Source: an uncultured Roseateles sp.
Lineage (GTDB): Bacteria; Pseudomonadota; Gammaproteobacteria; Burkholderiales; Burkholderiaceae
Length of the DNA stretch: 46,952 bases
Assembly: GCA_946886855.1 (NCBI GenBank)
Contig: CAMPJJ010000035.1
Location: 1-46,952, forward strand
Direction: 5' to 3'
Each line of letters begins with the position of its first letter. Position 1 is the stretch's first letter. Shown here piece by piece: positions 32,586 to 42,009 of the stretch. The notes beneath the pieces were generated by a model. The model did no database searches and was not told the origin of the DNA. It was given only the letters and a program-made list of their open reading frames with translations. The position numbers and the translations under genes were made by a program.

Positions 32586-35500
32586 TCAGTCGTCGCCCGC
32601 GCCGTGCGTCGTGAAATCGGCCGGACGGCGGGCCTTGCCGCTGACCCTGTCCCAGGCACGCATCACCAGGCGGAACACGAAGCGGACGAAGGTCAGGAAC
32701 AGCACGAACTCGACGATGCCCGCCAGCAGCGCGCCGGCCGTCGTCCAGCGCGCCTCGCGGCGGTGGAACTTCACCAGGAAGCTGTCGCGCTTGATCTCGA
32801 TGCTGTCGTAGAAGCTCGGCACCATCAGCAGCGTCAGGAAGGTCGAGGTGATCGTGCCGCCGATGATGGCCACCGCCATCGGGCGATAGAACTCGCCGCC
32901 CTCGCCGATGCCCACCGCCACCGGCAGCATGCCGGCGATCAGCGCGAAGGTCGTCATCAGGATGGGACGGAAGCGCTTGCGGCCCGCATGCATCAGCGCC
33001 TCTTCGCGGGGCACGCCGGCCGCCTCCTCCTGGCGCGCCGCGTCCAGCAGCAGGATGGCGTTCTTGGCCACCAGGCCGGCCAGCATGATGATCCCGATGA
33101 AGCTCATCAGGTTCAGCGTGCCCTTGGTCAGCAGCAGCGCCACCACCACGCCGATCAGCGACAGCGGCAAGGACAGCATCACGCCCAGCGGCGCGGTGAA
33201 GCTGCCGAACTGCATCACCAGGATCAGGTACATCAGGCCGATGCCCGAGGCCAGCGCGATGCCCATGGCGCTGAACACCTCCTGCTGGTCCTTGGCCGCG
33301 CCCGCCAGCTCGATGCCGTAACCCGGCGGGAAGTTGATCGACTTGGCCAGCTTCAGCGCGTCGCTGGTGACCTCGCCCGGCGAGCGGCCGTGCGCGTTGG
33401 CCGACACCGCGATCATCCGCTTGCCGTCCGCATGCTGGATCTTGGCCGGGCCCTTGCCCATGGTCACCGTCGCGATCTGCTCCAGCGGCACCATCACGCC
33501 GGCGCCGGTCACCGCGATCGGCAGACGCTCGATGTTGCTCGCGTCGACCCGGTCTTCCGGCGCCAGCCGCACCGCGACGTCCCGCGTCTCGCTGCTCGGG
33601 TCGATCCAGTCGCCGACTTCCACGCCGGCGAAAGCCACGCGCAGGGAATTCGCCGCGTCGCCCACCGAGATGCCCAGCGTGTTGGCCAGGCCGCGGTTGA
33701 GCTCGATCTGCAGCTCGTTCTGCGGATCCTGTTCCGACAGGCCCACGTCCACCGCGCCCGGCACGCGGCGCAGCTTCTCCATGTAGTCGGTGGTGATCTC
33801 CATCAGCTTGCGCGAGTCCGCGCCCGAGAACCGGATCTGCACCGGCTTCTGCGCGCCGTTGTTCAGGTCGTCCAGCACCACGTACTCCGCCCCGACCAGC
33901 CGCGCCACGCGCGTGCGCAGGTCGGCGGCGATCTCGGCCGCGCTGCGCTTGCGCTTGGTGCTCTTGCCCAGGTCCACGTAGATGCGGCCGCCGCTGGCGT
34001 TCACGCTCTCGTTGGTGGCCACCGTCTCGGGCATCTCGCGCGCCAGCGCGGAGGCCGCGCCCATCTTGAGCCGCGCGTATTCCAGGCTGGACGAGGCCGG
34101 CGTGCGGACCTCGATGGCGATGGTCCCGGAGTCCGAGGCCGGCAGGAAGCTCGTGCCGCCCAGCGTGGCCTGCAGGAAGATCGCCAGCACGAAGCTCAGC
34201 ACCGCGAACACAGCCATCCAGGTGCGGTGATGCAGCGCCCAGGCGATCACGTGGCCGTAGCCGTCGGCCTGGCGGTCGAACCACTCGTTGAAGGCATGCA
34301 GCTTCTTCGACACCCAGTTCGTCTTCGGCGCTTCATGGTGCCCCGGGGGGTCGCCCCAGAACGCCGACAGCATCGGGTCCAGCGTGAAGGAGATGAACAG
34401 CGACACCAGCACCGAGGCCACCACCGTCAGCCCGAACGGCCGGAACCATTCGCCGGACACGCCCGGCATGAAGGCCACCGGGATGAACACGGCCACGATG
34501 GAGAAGGTCGTCGCCGCGACGGCCAGGCCGATCTCTGCCGTGCCCTTCAGCGCCGCGGTGCGGCGGTCCGCGCCGCGCTCCATGTGGCGCACGATGTTCT
34601 CGCGGACCACGATCGCGTCGTCGATCAGCACCCCGATCGCGAGCGACAGGCCCAGCAGGCTCATGAAGTTCAGCGTGAAGCCGCACAGCCAGACCGCGAT
34701 GAAGGCCGCGATCACCGAGGTCGGCAGCGACAGCGCCGTGATCATCGTCGAGCGCCACGAGTTCAGGAACACGTAGACGACGAAGATCGTCAGGCCCGCG
34801 CCGAACACCAGCGCGTGGATGACGTTGTTCAGGCTGTCCTGCGCGTCCTGCCCGCCGTCCTGCACCACTTCGAGCTTGGTGCCCTTGGGCAGCGTCTTGT
34901 CGATCTCCTCGACCAGCTTGCGGACCTCCTTGGCCACGCTCACCGTCGAGGCGTCACGCGAGCGCGTCACCATGATGCCGACGTTCGGATGGCCGTTGCG
35001 CACCGACAGGCCGGTCTGCTCCGCGAAGCCGTCCTGCACCGTGGCCACCTGGCCCAGGCGGATCAGCTCGCTGCCGGAGCGCTTCACGACGATCTGGTTG
35101 AAGTCGGCCGGCGACTCGATGCGGCCCAGCAGCCGGATGCTCTGGTCCTCGAGCTGCCCGCGCACCTTGCCCACCGGCGCCGTCGTGTTCTGCATGCGCA
35201 GCGCATTGACGACCTCGGTCACCGAGACGTTGAACTCGCGCAGCTTCTGCGCGTTCAGCAGCACCGACAGCTCGCGCTTGAGCGAGCCGTTCACCGTCAC
35301 CGTCGCCGCGCCCGGGATGGCGCGGAAGCGGTCGGCGAACTGGTCCTCGGCCATCCGGGAGATCTCGGCGTGCGACTGGCTGCTGGACGACAGCGCCAGC
35401 TGCATGATCGGCTGCGCCGACGGGTCGACGCGCTGCAGCACCGGCTCGCGCATCTCGGTGGGCAGCTTGTGGCGGACCGCGGCGATCGCGTTGCGGACCT

Positions 35501-35819
35501 CGTCGGCCGCCTCGATCATGTTCTTGTCGAAGTTGAAGAACAGCAGCAGCTGCGCCGAGCCTTCGCCCGAGGTCGAGCGCACCTCGTTCACGCCGGAGAT
35601 GCTCTGCAGCGACTTCTCGATGCGGTTGACGATCTCGCGCTCGGAGGTCTCCGGCGAGGCGCCGGGATAGCTGATGCTCACCACCAGCAGCGGCAGGTCG
35701 ACGTCGGGCCGCTCGTTGACGCGCAGCTTGGACAGGGCCAGCAGGCCCAGGGCCATCAAGCCGATGATGATCACGATCATCGCGATCGGCTTCTTGACCG
35801 AGAAATTGGAGAGGAACAT
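32586..35819 (-). CDS. RND efflux pump inner-membrane permease
   Basis: A 1077-residue RND transporter (PF00873) with twelve membrane helices in two halves and large periplasmic loops. It opens MFLSNFSVKKPIAMIVIIIG, typical of the hydrophobe/amphiphile (HAE) group. The proton-relay region in helix 4 is LSLAIGVLIDDAIVVRENIV with the paired aspartates, and the second half repeats it in LMSFIGIIMLAGLVAKNAIL. Porter-domain motifs include ERPDVDLPLLVVSISYPGA. It pumps drugs or other amphiphiles using the proton gradient, together with the adaptor encoded 20 bases upstream. No outer-membrane channel gene is present, so a shared TolC/OprM-like channel must serve. The C-terminal 40 residues add an extra hydrophobic segment and a charged tail. 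Confidence 0.94.
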   Translation of the reverse strand: MFLSNFSVKKPIAMIVIIIGLMALGLLALSKLRVNERPDVDLPLLVVSISYPGASPETSEREIVNRIEKSLQSISGVNEVRSTSGEGSAQLLLFFNFDKNMIEAADEVRNAIAAVRHKLPTEMREPVLQRVDPSAQPIMQLALSSSSQSHAEISRMAEDQFADRFRAIPGAATVTVNGSLKRELSVLLNAQKLREFNVSVTEVVNALRMQNTTAPVGKVRGQLEDQSIRLLGRIESPADFNQIVVKRSGSELIRLGQVATVQDGFAEQTGLSVRNGHPNVGIMVTRSRDASTVSVAKEVRKLVEEIDKTLPKGTKLEVVQDGGQDAQDSLNNVIHALVFGAGLTIFVVYVFLNSWRSTMITALSLPTSVIAAFIAVWLCGFTLNFMSLLGLSLAIGVLIDDAIVVRENIVRHMERGADRRTAALKGTAEIGLAVAATTFSIVAVFIPVAFMPGVSGEWFRPFGLTVVASVLVSLFISFTLDPMLSAFWGDPPGHHEAPKTNWVSKKLHAFNEWFDRQADGYGHVIAWALHHRTWMAVFAVLSFVLAIFLQATLGGTSFLPASDSGTIAIEVRTPASSSLEYARLKMGAASALAREMPETVATNESVNASGGRIYVDLGKSTKRKRSAAEIAADLRTRVARLVGAEYVVLDDLNNGAQKPVQIRFSGADSRKLMEITTDYMEKLRRVPGAVDVGLSEQDPQNELQIELNRGLANTLGISVGDAANSLRVAFAGVEVGDWIDPSSETRDVAVRLAPEDRVDASNIERLPIAVTGAGVMVPLEQIATVTMGKGPAKIQHADGKRMIAVSANAHGRSPGEVTSDALKLAKSINFPPGYGIELAGAAKDQQEVFSAMGIALASGIGLMYLILVMQFGSFTAPLGVMLSLPLSLIGVVVALLLTKGTLNLMSFIGIIMLAGLVAKNAILLLDAARQEEAAGVPREEALMHAGRKRFRPILMTTFALIAGMLPVAVGIGEGGEFYRPMAVAIIGGTITSTFLTLLMVPSFYDSIEIKRDSFLVKFHRREARWTTAGALLAGIVEFVLFLTFVRFVFRLVMRAWDRVSGKARRPADFTTHGAGDD

Positions 35820-35839
35820 GGTTCAGGCTCCTGTGCGCA

Positions 35840-37090
35840 TCACTGGGCCGACGCGGCCGAAGCCACCGGCAGCACGGGCAGCGGCACCACCGTCGAGCCC
35901 GACGAGGTCGAGGTCGAGCCCGAGTTCGTCAACCCGGTGGGCGGCGTGCCGCTGGCGCTTGTCATCGCGGGGGCCGCAGCGGACGCGGCGGCCTTGCTGA
36001 GCTCGACGCGTTGGCCGTCGATCAGCGTGCTGGTCGGGCTGCGCAGGATGCGATCGCCCTGCTTCAGCCCGCTCGTGACCACGTACAGGCCCTGGCGGTC
36101 GTCGCGCGCACCCAGGCCCACCGGCGTCTTCGCGACCTTGCCGCCGTCCACGCGCCAGACGAAGGACTTGTCGCCCTCCCGCACCAGCGCGCTGTCGGCC
36201 ACCATCAGCGCCGAGACGCTGTTGGTCTGCACGCGGCCTTCCGCATAGAGACCGGCCACGCCGGGCTGCTGCGCGCCGGCGAAGTCGACCAGCACCTCGA
36301 CCTGGCGGGTGTTGGCGTTGGCGGCCTGCGCGATGCGGCGCACCTTGCCCTGGAAGTCCACCTGCGGATACCCGTTGACGCGGAAATAGACGGTCTGCCC
36401 GAGCTTGAGCTCGGACATGCGGTCGGCGGAGACCAGCCCCTCGAAACGCATCGAGGCCGGGTCCATCACCTTGATCAGTTCCTTGCCGATCTGCGCCGAG
36501 TCGCCCGGCGACACCTTGCGGTCGGCGACCACGCCGTCGAACGGCGCGCGCACCTCGGTGCGCTGCTGCTGCTGACGCGCCGTGGCCACGCGGGCACGGG
36601 CGGCGACCAGGTCGCTCTGCGCGTTGTTGCGGCGGATCTCGGCATCCTCCATCGCCTGGATCGAGCTCATGCCCTGCGCCTGCAAGGTCTTCAGCCGCTG
36701 ATATTGACGCTCGGCCTGCTCGAAGCTTTGCGAGGACGCGCGAGCGGACTCGTCGGCCGACTGGACCGAATCGCGGATGGCCGTGTCGTCCAGGCGGACC
36801 AGCAGGTCGCCGCGCTTCACGCGCTCGCCGTTCTCCTTGTAGACCTGCAGCACGATGGCCTGCAGCTCGGCGCGCAGGTCGGCGCGGCGCTCCGGCTGGA
36901 TCGAGCCGGTGATGACCGGGCCGCTGGCATAGGCGCTCACGCCCAGGGTCTGGACGTCCTCATTGGCCACCAGCAGGCTGGGCGCGCTGGCTGCCTCCGC
37001 CGCGGGCGACGCCTTCTTGTCAGGAGAGGACTTGCCGCAACCGGCAAGCAGGGATGCAACGACAAGGGCAATCAGCGACAGACGCAGCAT
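35840..37090 (-). CDS. RND efflux periplasmic adaptor (membrane fusion) lipoprotein
   Basis: A 416-residue adaptor. It has a lipoprotein signal with lipobox LLAGC (Cys18). The lipoyl half-motif GSIQPERRADLRAELQAIVL is followed by a helical hairpin (about 105-165, SVQSADESARASSQSFEQAE onward). The second lipoyl half is REVRAPFDG-like (TEVRAPFDGVVADRKVSPGD), then come the beta-barrel (SMRFEGLVSADRMSELKLG) and the membrane-proximal domain. The last 35 residues are Ser/Thr/Gly-rich. It bridges the permease to an outer-membrane channel. It is first in the operon; the permease follows after 20 bases. No local regulator gene is next to it. Confidence 0.93.
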   Translation of the reverse strand: MLRLSLIALVVASLLAGCGKSSPDKKASPAAEAASAPSLLVANEDVQTLGVSAYASGPVITGSIQPERRADLRAELQAIVLQVYKENGERVKRGDLLVRLDDTAIRDSVQSADESARASSQSFEQAERQYQRLKTLQAQGMSSIQAMEDAEIRRNNAQSDLVAARARVATARQQQQRTEVRAPFDGVVADRKVSPGDSAQIGKELIKVMDPASMRFEGLVSADRMSELKLGQTVYFRVNGYPQVDFQGKVRRIAQAANANTRQVEVLVDFAGAQQPGVAGLYAEGRVQTNSVSALMVADSALVREGDKSFVWRVDGGKVAKTPVGLGARDDRQGLYVVTSGLKQGDRILRSPTSTLIDGQRVELSKAAASAAAPAMTSASGTPPTGLTNSGSTSTSSGSTVVPLPVLPVASAASAQ

Positions 37091-37502
37091 GAAGCGGGCT
37101 CCGGGGGAACGTGGCAGATGACGTAAAGAGGTGTCCTTCGTGCGAAAGCCGCAAAAAGGCGCGCTAGCTTAACTTCAATGACCCTGCATGCAGGTGGTCA
37201 CGTCCCGCAGTTCATCCCAGGGAAACAGCGCTTCGTCGCGCTGCGGCACCCACCCCGGCGTTGCCGGTTTGGTTACGCGGCGTTTCATCGACGCCGGGCT
37301 CGTTTCAGCGCGTCCGCTCGGCCTTTCGCGCCCGCTGGTTCGATCCAGTGTTCGGGTTACGTGAGCACGGCCCATGCAATAGCGCACAGCGTTGCTTCCG
37401 GAACGCCGTACACCCCACGATCTCGGGGGAAATCCTGCTCTATTGCTGAATGTTAAGAAATAGACTCCAGACGTTATTTATCCTTTTTGCCGATTCGACG
37501 TC
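37091..37502. other. 412-base divergent intergenic region, no gene seen
   Basis: It separates the RND operon (minus) from the GT4 gene (plus). Short open frames here look random. The 60 bases before the GT4 start are AT-rich (TTATTTATCCTTTTT near 37477) and probably hold its promoter; GCCGATTC at 37488-37495 resembles half a FliA -10 box without a convincing -35. No -24/-12 match or riboswitch was recognised. Confidence 0.5.
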
Positions 37503-38579
37503 ATGCGCGCACTCTCCATCGTCCATGTGGTCTTCTCGTCTCGCATCGCCGGTGGTGAGCACCACTGTGTGGATCTGGCCAACGCCCAGGCGGCGTTGGG
37601 CCACACGGTGCACGTCATCGGACCGGCAGGATCCGCGGTCCGTCATGCCCTGGACCAGCGCGTGACCTACCACGGGCTGCGCCTGCCGCTGCTGCGCGGC
37701 GCGCGCGTGCGGCGTCTGGCCGCAAAGCTGGGCGCGGAGATCGTCCATGGCCATCTCGGGCCGGCCTGCAAGGCGGTGGCGGCGGCCAAGGAGCGGGTGC
37801 GTGTCGGCACGCTGCATGTCGGGTACAAGACGCATCATCACGCGCGGATGGACGCGCTGGTGTGCGTCAATTCGGCGCAGGTCGGTCACCTGAAGGAATT
37901 CGCCGGCATGCATCGCGTCATCTACAACTGGGCCCCGGAACGCAGCCCCGGCTCCTGCGCCGCGAAGGTCCCGTCCGGCTCGCTGCGGATGGAGCTCGGC
38001 ATCCCCCACGCCGCGCCGGTGATCGGCTGCGTCGGGCGCCTGCATGAAGCCAAGGGCATGCACACGCTGATCCAGGCCTTCCAGCAGAGCGCGCCGGCGG
38101 AGGCCCACCTGGTGCTGATCGGCGAAGGCCCGCAGCGCGCCGATCTCGAGGCGCTGCGCGGCGGCGACAAGCGCATCCACCTGCTGGGCTTCCGCTGGAA
38201 CGTCGACGAGCTGCTCGGCGAGATGGACCTGTACGTCTCCTCGTCGCGCGAGGAGCAGTTCCCGCTGGCCATCCTGGAGGCGATGCGGGCGCGCCTGCCG
38301 ATCGTGGCGACCGCCACGCTGGGCGCGCGCGAGATGCTGGACCCGACGCAATCGGCCATCGTGCCGATCGACGACGCCCCGGCGATGGGCCAGGCGATCG
38401 CTGCCGCCCTCGCGCAGCGGCAACGCGACCAGCGCCGCCCGGTCGACTACGACATGCACCGCTATGACCGCTCGACCGCCGTGCGGGCCACGCTGGCGCT
38501 GTACCAGGACGTGCTGACGCGCCAAGGCGCGCGCGTGCACGACCTGGCTGGCCTGAGCGTGGAAGACGCGCATGGTTGA
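37503..38579 (+). CDS. GT4-family glycosyltransferase
   Basis: A 358-residue GT-B enzyme. The N-terminal domain opens MRALSIVHVVFSSRIAGGEH with the acceptor-side glycine loop. The C-terminal GT4 domain starts near 170 with VIGCVGRLHEAKGMHTLIQA and carries the donor-site E-x7-E motif in SSSREEQFPLAILEAMR. It is a cytoplasmic or membrane-associated retaining transferase making a surface polysaccharide or glycolipid; the sugars cannot be deduced. The next gene begins 18 bases after its stop and encodes a beta-propeller protein linked to glycolipid glycosylation, so the two probably act together. A three-copy 13-base repeat spans the junction. Confidence 0.9.
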   Translation: MRALSIVHVVFSSRIAGGEHHCVDLANAQAALGHTVHVIGPAGSAVRHALDQRVTYHGLRLPLLRGARVRRLAAKLGAEIVHGHLGPACKAVAAAKERVRVGTLHVGYKTHHHARMDALVCVNSAQVGHLKEFAGMHRVIYNWAPERSPGSCAAKVPSGSLRMELGIPHAAPVIGCVGRLHEAKGMHTLIQAFQQSAPAEAHLVLIGEGPQRADLEALRGGDKRIHLLGFRWNVDELLGEMDLYVSSSREEQFPLAILEAMRARLPIVATATLGAREMLDPTQSAIVPIDDAPAMGQAIAAALAQRQRDQRRPVDYDMHRYDRSTAVRATLALYQDVLTRQGARVHDLAGLSVEDAHG

Positions 38580-38607
38580 CGTCCATGGTTGACCTCCATG
38601 GTTAAGC
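38571..38607. repeat. 13-bp tandem repeat across a gene junction, about three copies
   Basis: CATGGTTGACGTC (38571-38583), CATGGTTGACCTC (38584-38596) and CATGGTTAAGCG (38597 on). Each copy contains ATGGTT. Copy 1 supplies the stop of the GT4 gene, copy 2 gives a two-codon ATG-GTT-TGA-like minifragment, and copy 3 gives the start of the next gene. It looks like slippage duplication of a start region. Confidence 0.8.
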
Positions 38608-39527
38608 GTCCGAAGTCGGACTTCTGGACCGTCGGCGTCGTCCCCGAGCGCATCGATCTGCTCAGCCCCGAGCGTCTGCACGAGCTGCGGGATCGCATCG
38701 TGTGGATGCCCGAGGCCGGGGACTGGCGCTACTACGCCGACCCCTTCGCCCTGCGCGACGGCGACGCGCTGCACGTGTTCGTCGAGAACTTCGACTACCG
38801 CACCAAGCGCGCCGACCTGCAGCGCCTCACGCTGAACCTCAGCGACGGCGCCTGGAGCGCGCCCAAGCCGGTGCTGCAGACGCCTTTCCATCTGTCCTAC
38901 CCCTTCGTGTTCGAGCACGCCGGGCAGGTCTGGATGGTCCCCGAATCCAGCCAGGCCGAGGAAGTCGCGCTGTACCGCGCGGTGGACGGCGCCGAGCGCT
39001 GGGAACGCTGGGAGCGGGTCTGCGCGCTGCTGCCGGGCGTGCGTGCGGTCGACGCCTCGCTGCTGCGGCACGACGGCATCTGGTGGATGTTCTATGCCGT
39101 GATCGGCCCGGACAAGCGCGACCAGCGCGAGCTGCACGTCGCGCATGCCGACGCGCTGCAGGGGCCGTGGACGCCGCATCGCGCCAATCCGGTGAGGTCC
39201 GCGCACGACGGCGCGCGGCCGGCCGGCACGCCATTCGTCGGGGTCGACGGCCTCGTGACACTGCCCGTGCAGGACAGCCGCAACGGCTACGGCGGTGCGA
39301 CGCGCTGGCTGCGCTTCAACCGCCTGTCGCGGGAGGCTGTCGAGGTCCAGGCGCTGCCGGCGAGTTTCACCGGCGATCTCGCGCATCGCGACTTCGCCAG
39401 CGGCCTGCACACGATGTCGTCCTGCGGCGACCTCACGCTGATCGACGTGAAGCGCATCGACCGCTCCCGCCATCGACAGTGGCTGGACTGGAAGCGCCGC
39501 GTCCGGCGCTGGTTCGGCAAGCGCTGA
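38598..39527 (+). CDS. GINT1-like five-bladed beta-propeller protein
   Basis: A 309-residue protein without signal peptide. Its blocks FWTVGVVPERIDLL, WRYYADPFALRDGDALHVFV, SYPFVFEHAGQVWMVPESSQ and WWMFYAVIGPDKRDQRELHV recur as propeller blades. They match the N-terminal domain of plant glucosamine inositolphosphorylceramide transferase 1 and the bacterial proteins annotated after it, which are fold-related to GH43/GH32 propellers. The acid residues of the first blade (ADPF) are kept. In bacteria such proteins stand in polysaccharide loci and their activity is not known. The chosen ATG is in the third copy of a 13-base repeat; a TTG three codons earlier is possible. Confidence 0.7.
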   Translation: MVKRPKSDFWTVGVVPERIDLLSPERLHELRDRIVWMPEAGDWRYYADPFALRDGDALHVFVENFDYRTKRADLQRLTLNLSDGAWSAPKPVLQTPFHLSYPFVFEHAGQVWMVPESSQAEEVALYRAVDGAERWERWERVCALLPGVRAVDASLLRHDGIWWMFYAVIGPDKRDQRELHVAHADALQGPWTPHRANPVRSAHDGARPAGTPFVGVDGLVTLPVQDSRNGYGGATRWLRFNRLSREAVEVQALPASFTGDLAHRDFASGLHTMSSCGDLTLIDVKRIDRSRHRQWLDWKRRVRRWFGKR

Positions 39528-39534
39528 AGCCGCG

Positions 39535-40956
39535 CTAGTCCGCGTCGTGCATCGAGGGCGCGATGTCCTCGAGCGGTCTGCGCTCCGCGTCGACGCCGAA
39601 GCGCAACGCCAGCAGGCCCGCCACGATCACCAGCACGGCACCGATGCCGTAGCCGATCGCCACGTTGCCGCGATCGCCGCTCGCCACCAGCCACCCGAAC
39701 AGCAACGGCGCCACGAAGCCGCCCGCGCCGGTGCCCACCGCGTAGAAGATCGCGATCGCCATCGCGCGCATCTCGAGCGGGAAGACCTCGCTGACCGTCA
39801 GATACGCCGAACTGGCGGCCGCCGACGCGAAGAAGAACACCGCCGACCAGCACAGCGCCTGCGAGCGCGCATCGAGCACGTCCGACACGAAGGCCACGCC
39901 GGTGGCCGCCAGGCCGACGCCGGCCAGGCCGTAGGTCAGCGCGATCATGCGCCGGCGGCCCACCCGGTCGAACAGCGGCCCCAGCAGCAGCGGGCCCAGC
40001 ACATTGCCCAGGGCGAACGGGAAGATGTAGAGCGCCACCCGATGGTCGGCGACGCCGTAGAACCGTGTCAGCACCAGGGCGTAGCTGAAGAAGATCGCGT
40101 TGTAGAAGAAGGCCTGCGCCAGCATCAGCGACAGCGCCACGCCGCTGCGCACGCGGTACCGGCGCACCAGCACCTGCAGCACCTCCCGCATCGTCGGCAC
40201 GGGGCGTCGATGCTCGCGCTGCGCCGCCGGCGGGACCGGCGGCAGCGGCCCGTGCTGGGCGGCGACCTCGGCCTCGATCGCGTCGATGATCCGGCCGGCC
40301 TCCTCGACACGCCCGTGGCGCAGCAGCCAGCGTGGACTCTCCGGGACATGGCGCCGCACGAGCACCATGCCGACCGCCAGCAAGGCGCCCATCCCGAAGC
40401 CCACGCGCCAGCCCTGCACCGGACCCAGCACGTCCGGATGGAGCAACAGGAGACTGGACGCGGCGCCCAGCGCGGCGCCGATCCAGAAACTGCCGTTGAT
40501 GGCGAGGTTCACGCGGCCGCGCACGCGGGCGGGCACGAGTTCATCGATCGCGGAGTTGATGGCGGCGTATTCGCCGCCGATGCCGAGTCCGGTGACGAAA
40601 CGGCACAGCGCGAAGAAGGTGAAGTCGGTGGAGAAGGCCGTCGCGAGCGTGGCCACGGCGTAGAGGGCGAGCGTCGCCAGGAACAGACGCTTGCGGCCCA
40701 GCCGGTCCGACATCCGGCCGAAGATCAAGGCGCCGACGATCGCGCCTGCGAGATACAGCGATCCGGACCAGCCCACCTGGACGGCGCTCAGCCCGAGGGT
40801 GTCAGGTCTTTCCAGCACCGCGCCGACGGAGCCCACCAGGGTGACCTCCAGGCCGTCGAGCACCCAGGCCACGCCGAGTGCGAGCACCACGCGCCAGTGC
40901 CAGCGCGACCAGGGCAGCCGATCGAGTCGGCGTGCGATATCGAGTGAAGCCGTCAT
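39535..40956 (-). CDS. MFS transporter, sugar/metabolite porter type
   Basis: A 473-residue twelve-helix major facilitator protein. The loop 2-3 signature is GRMSDRLGRKRLFLATL and the loop 8-9 counterpart is LFDRVGRRRMIALTYGLA. FVTGLGIGGEYAAINSAIDE after helix 4 and VPESPRWLLRHGRVEEAGRI after helix 6 mark the sugar porter / metabolite:H+ symporter group. Substrate is unknown. An upstream in-frame start at 41007 is possible; ATG 40956 gives the typical N-terminus. The gene is convergent with the propeller gene and has no obvious catabolic partner. Confidence 0.9.
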   Translation of the reverse strand: MTASLDIARRLDRLPWSRWHWRVVLALGVAWVLDGLEVTLVGSVGAVLERPDTLGLSAVQVGWSGSLYLAGAIVGALIFGRMSDRLGRKRLFLATLALYAVATLATAFSTDFTFFALCRFVTGLGIGGEYAAINSAIDELVPARVRGRVNLAINGSFWIGAALGAASSLLLLHPDVLGPVQGWRVGFGMGALLAVGMVLVRRHVPESPRWLLRHGRVEEAGRIIDAIEAEVAAQHGPLPPVPPAAQREHRRPVPTMREVLQVLVRRYRVRSGVALSLMLAQAFFYNAIFFSYALVLTRFYGVADHRVALYIFPFALGNVLGPLLLGPLFDRVGRRRMIALTYGLAGVGLAATGVAFVSDVLDARSQALCWSAVFFFASAAASSAYLTVSEVFPLEMRAMAIAIFYAVGTGAGGFVAPLLFGWLVASGDRGNVAIGYGIGAVLVIVAGLLALRFGVDAERRPLEDIAPSMHDAD

Positions 40957-41003
40957 CGACGGCAAAGGCGGCAATCGGCGTTCCGCACCGACCCAGCCCA
41001 CCA

Positions 41004-41024
41004 TCAACGCTCAACGCTCAACGC
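41004..41024. repeat. 7-bp tandem repeat, three exact copies
   Basis: TCAACGC is repeated three times immediately upstream of the MFS gene, overlapping the alternative start at 41007. It is another three-copy short tandem duplication at a gene boundary, like those at 13898, 25044 and 38571. Confidence 0.75.
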
Positions 41025-41143
41025 CCACCCGAAGTCAGCGAGCGCAAAGAAGACCGGGAGTCAACGAGTGCAGCTGGGGCCGGAATGGGGCTTGAGGGTC
41101 CAGGAGGGAGCCCTCATGCCCCGTGGAGAGCCCGCGCCTGGCC

Positions 41144-41938
41144 TCACGAAGTCATCCTCCAGGCGGCCGCCGCCTCTTCCCACACCTCGCGACTGCGCGC
41201 CACAAGCAGCCCTGGTTGCCGGTCGCCCGCGCGGTACGGGGTACCGTCCAGCCGCGCCGCGAACCCGCCGGCCTCGGCGATGAACAGGGTACCGGGCGCA
41301 TGGTCCCAGGCGAGTTTGCGCCAGTACAGCGTCGCGTCGAAAGCGCCTTCGGCCAGCGCGGGGTACTCGGCGCCGGCGCAGTTGAGGCCCGACAGGATCT
41401 CGACGCCCTGCCAGGTGGCCACCCGGTCCTGATGGTCCTGGGGCAGGAAGCGCGTCTTCACCACCGCCCGTTTCAAACCCGGCCCCGAGGCCGCCTGCAG
41501 CCGCTGCGCCTCGCGCCAGGCGCCCTGCCCGCGCCGGGCGTGATGCAGCACGCCCGAGATCGGGTCCAGCATCCACGCGCCGACGGTCACGCCGTCTTCC
41601 AGCAGCGCCACCATCGACGACAGCGGCTCCCGCCCGGAGATGAAGTTGAAGGTCCCGTCCAGCGGATCGACCAGCCAGACGGCGCCTTCGTCGAGCTGGT
41701 CGAGCAGTTCCGGCGTCTCGGCGCACTGCTCTTCGCCGACGACGCGCGAGCCGGGCACCAGCGCGCGCAGTTCGGGCGTCAGGAAGGCCTCGACATCGCG
41801 GTCGACGGTCGTGACCCACTCCCCCGGGGCCTTTTCCATCACCTCGTCGTCCGCCAGATGGCGGAAACGCGGCGCGATCCATTGGGAGGCGGCGTGGCGC
41901 AGCAGGGCGGCGACGGGGTCAGGCGTTGTGAAGCTCAT
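41144..41938 (-). CDS. inositol monophosphatase family phosphatase
   Basis: A 264-residue member of the Mg2+-dependent, Li+-sensitive phosphatase family (PF00459). Metal-site motifs are VVGEEQ (Glu69/Glu70) and WLVDPLDGTFNF (Asp91, Asp94), and the C-terminal aspartate is in WRKLAWDHAPGTLFIAEAGG. It hydrolyses a small phosphate ester in the cytoplasm; candidates are inositol phosphates, histidinol phosphate or 3'-phosphoadenosine phosphate, and motif reading does not separate them. The ATG at 41938 lies 72 bases from the divergent cheY start. It is not the housekeeping suhB by context, which cannot be confirmed here. Confidence 0.88.
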   Translation of the reverse strand: MSFTTPDPVAALLRHAASQWIAPRFRHLADDEVMEKAPGEWVTTVDRDVEAFLTPELRALVPGSRVVGEEQCAETPELLDQLDEGAVWLVDPLDGTFNFISGREPLSSMVALLEDGVTVGAWMLDPISGVLHHARRGQGAWREAQRLQAASGPGLKRAVVKTRFLPQDHQDRVATWQGVEILSGLNCAGAEYPALAEGAFDATLYWRKLAWDHAPGTLFIAEAGGFAARLDGTPYRAGDRQPGLLVARSREVWEEAAAAWRMTS

Positions 41939-42009
41939 CCAGGCATGCTACCCGCAGCGCCCCGGCGCCGACCCCGACGCGATAGGATTCCCCCCTGAAG
42001 GGGTTCCAC

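Noticed and set aside
29200..34284. A 1694-codon open frame on the minus strand running antisense to the dehydrogenase and kinase genes and out of frame through the RND gene
   Set aside because: It is a by-product of very high GC at third codon positions. The translation is Arg/Gly/Ala/Asp-rich without domains, while the real genes in this span have clear families.
31656..36248. A 1530-codon plus-strand frame antisense to the RND pump and adaptor
   Set aside because: His/Arg/Gln/Ala-rich shadow composition with no recognisable fold; the minus-strand pump genes explain the region.
37334..37350. GGTTCGATCC, resembling a tRNA T-arm
   Set aside because: The flanking bases do not form a five-pair T stem and no D-arm, anticodon arm or acceptor stem can be built around it.
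41991..42004. CCCC-TGAA-GGGG hairpin before cheY
   Set aside because: Short stem of four pairs; common by chance in this base composition and no T-run or conserved context.
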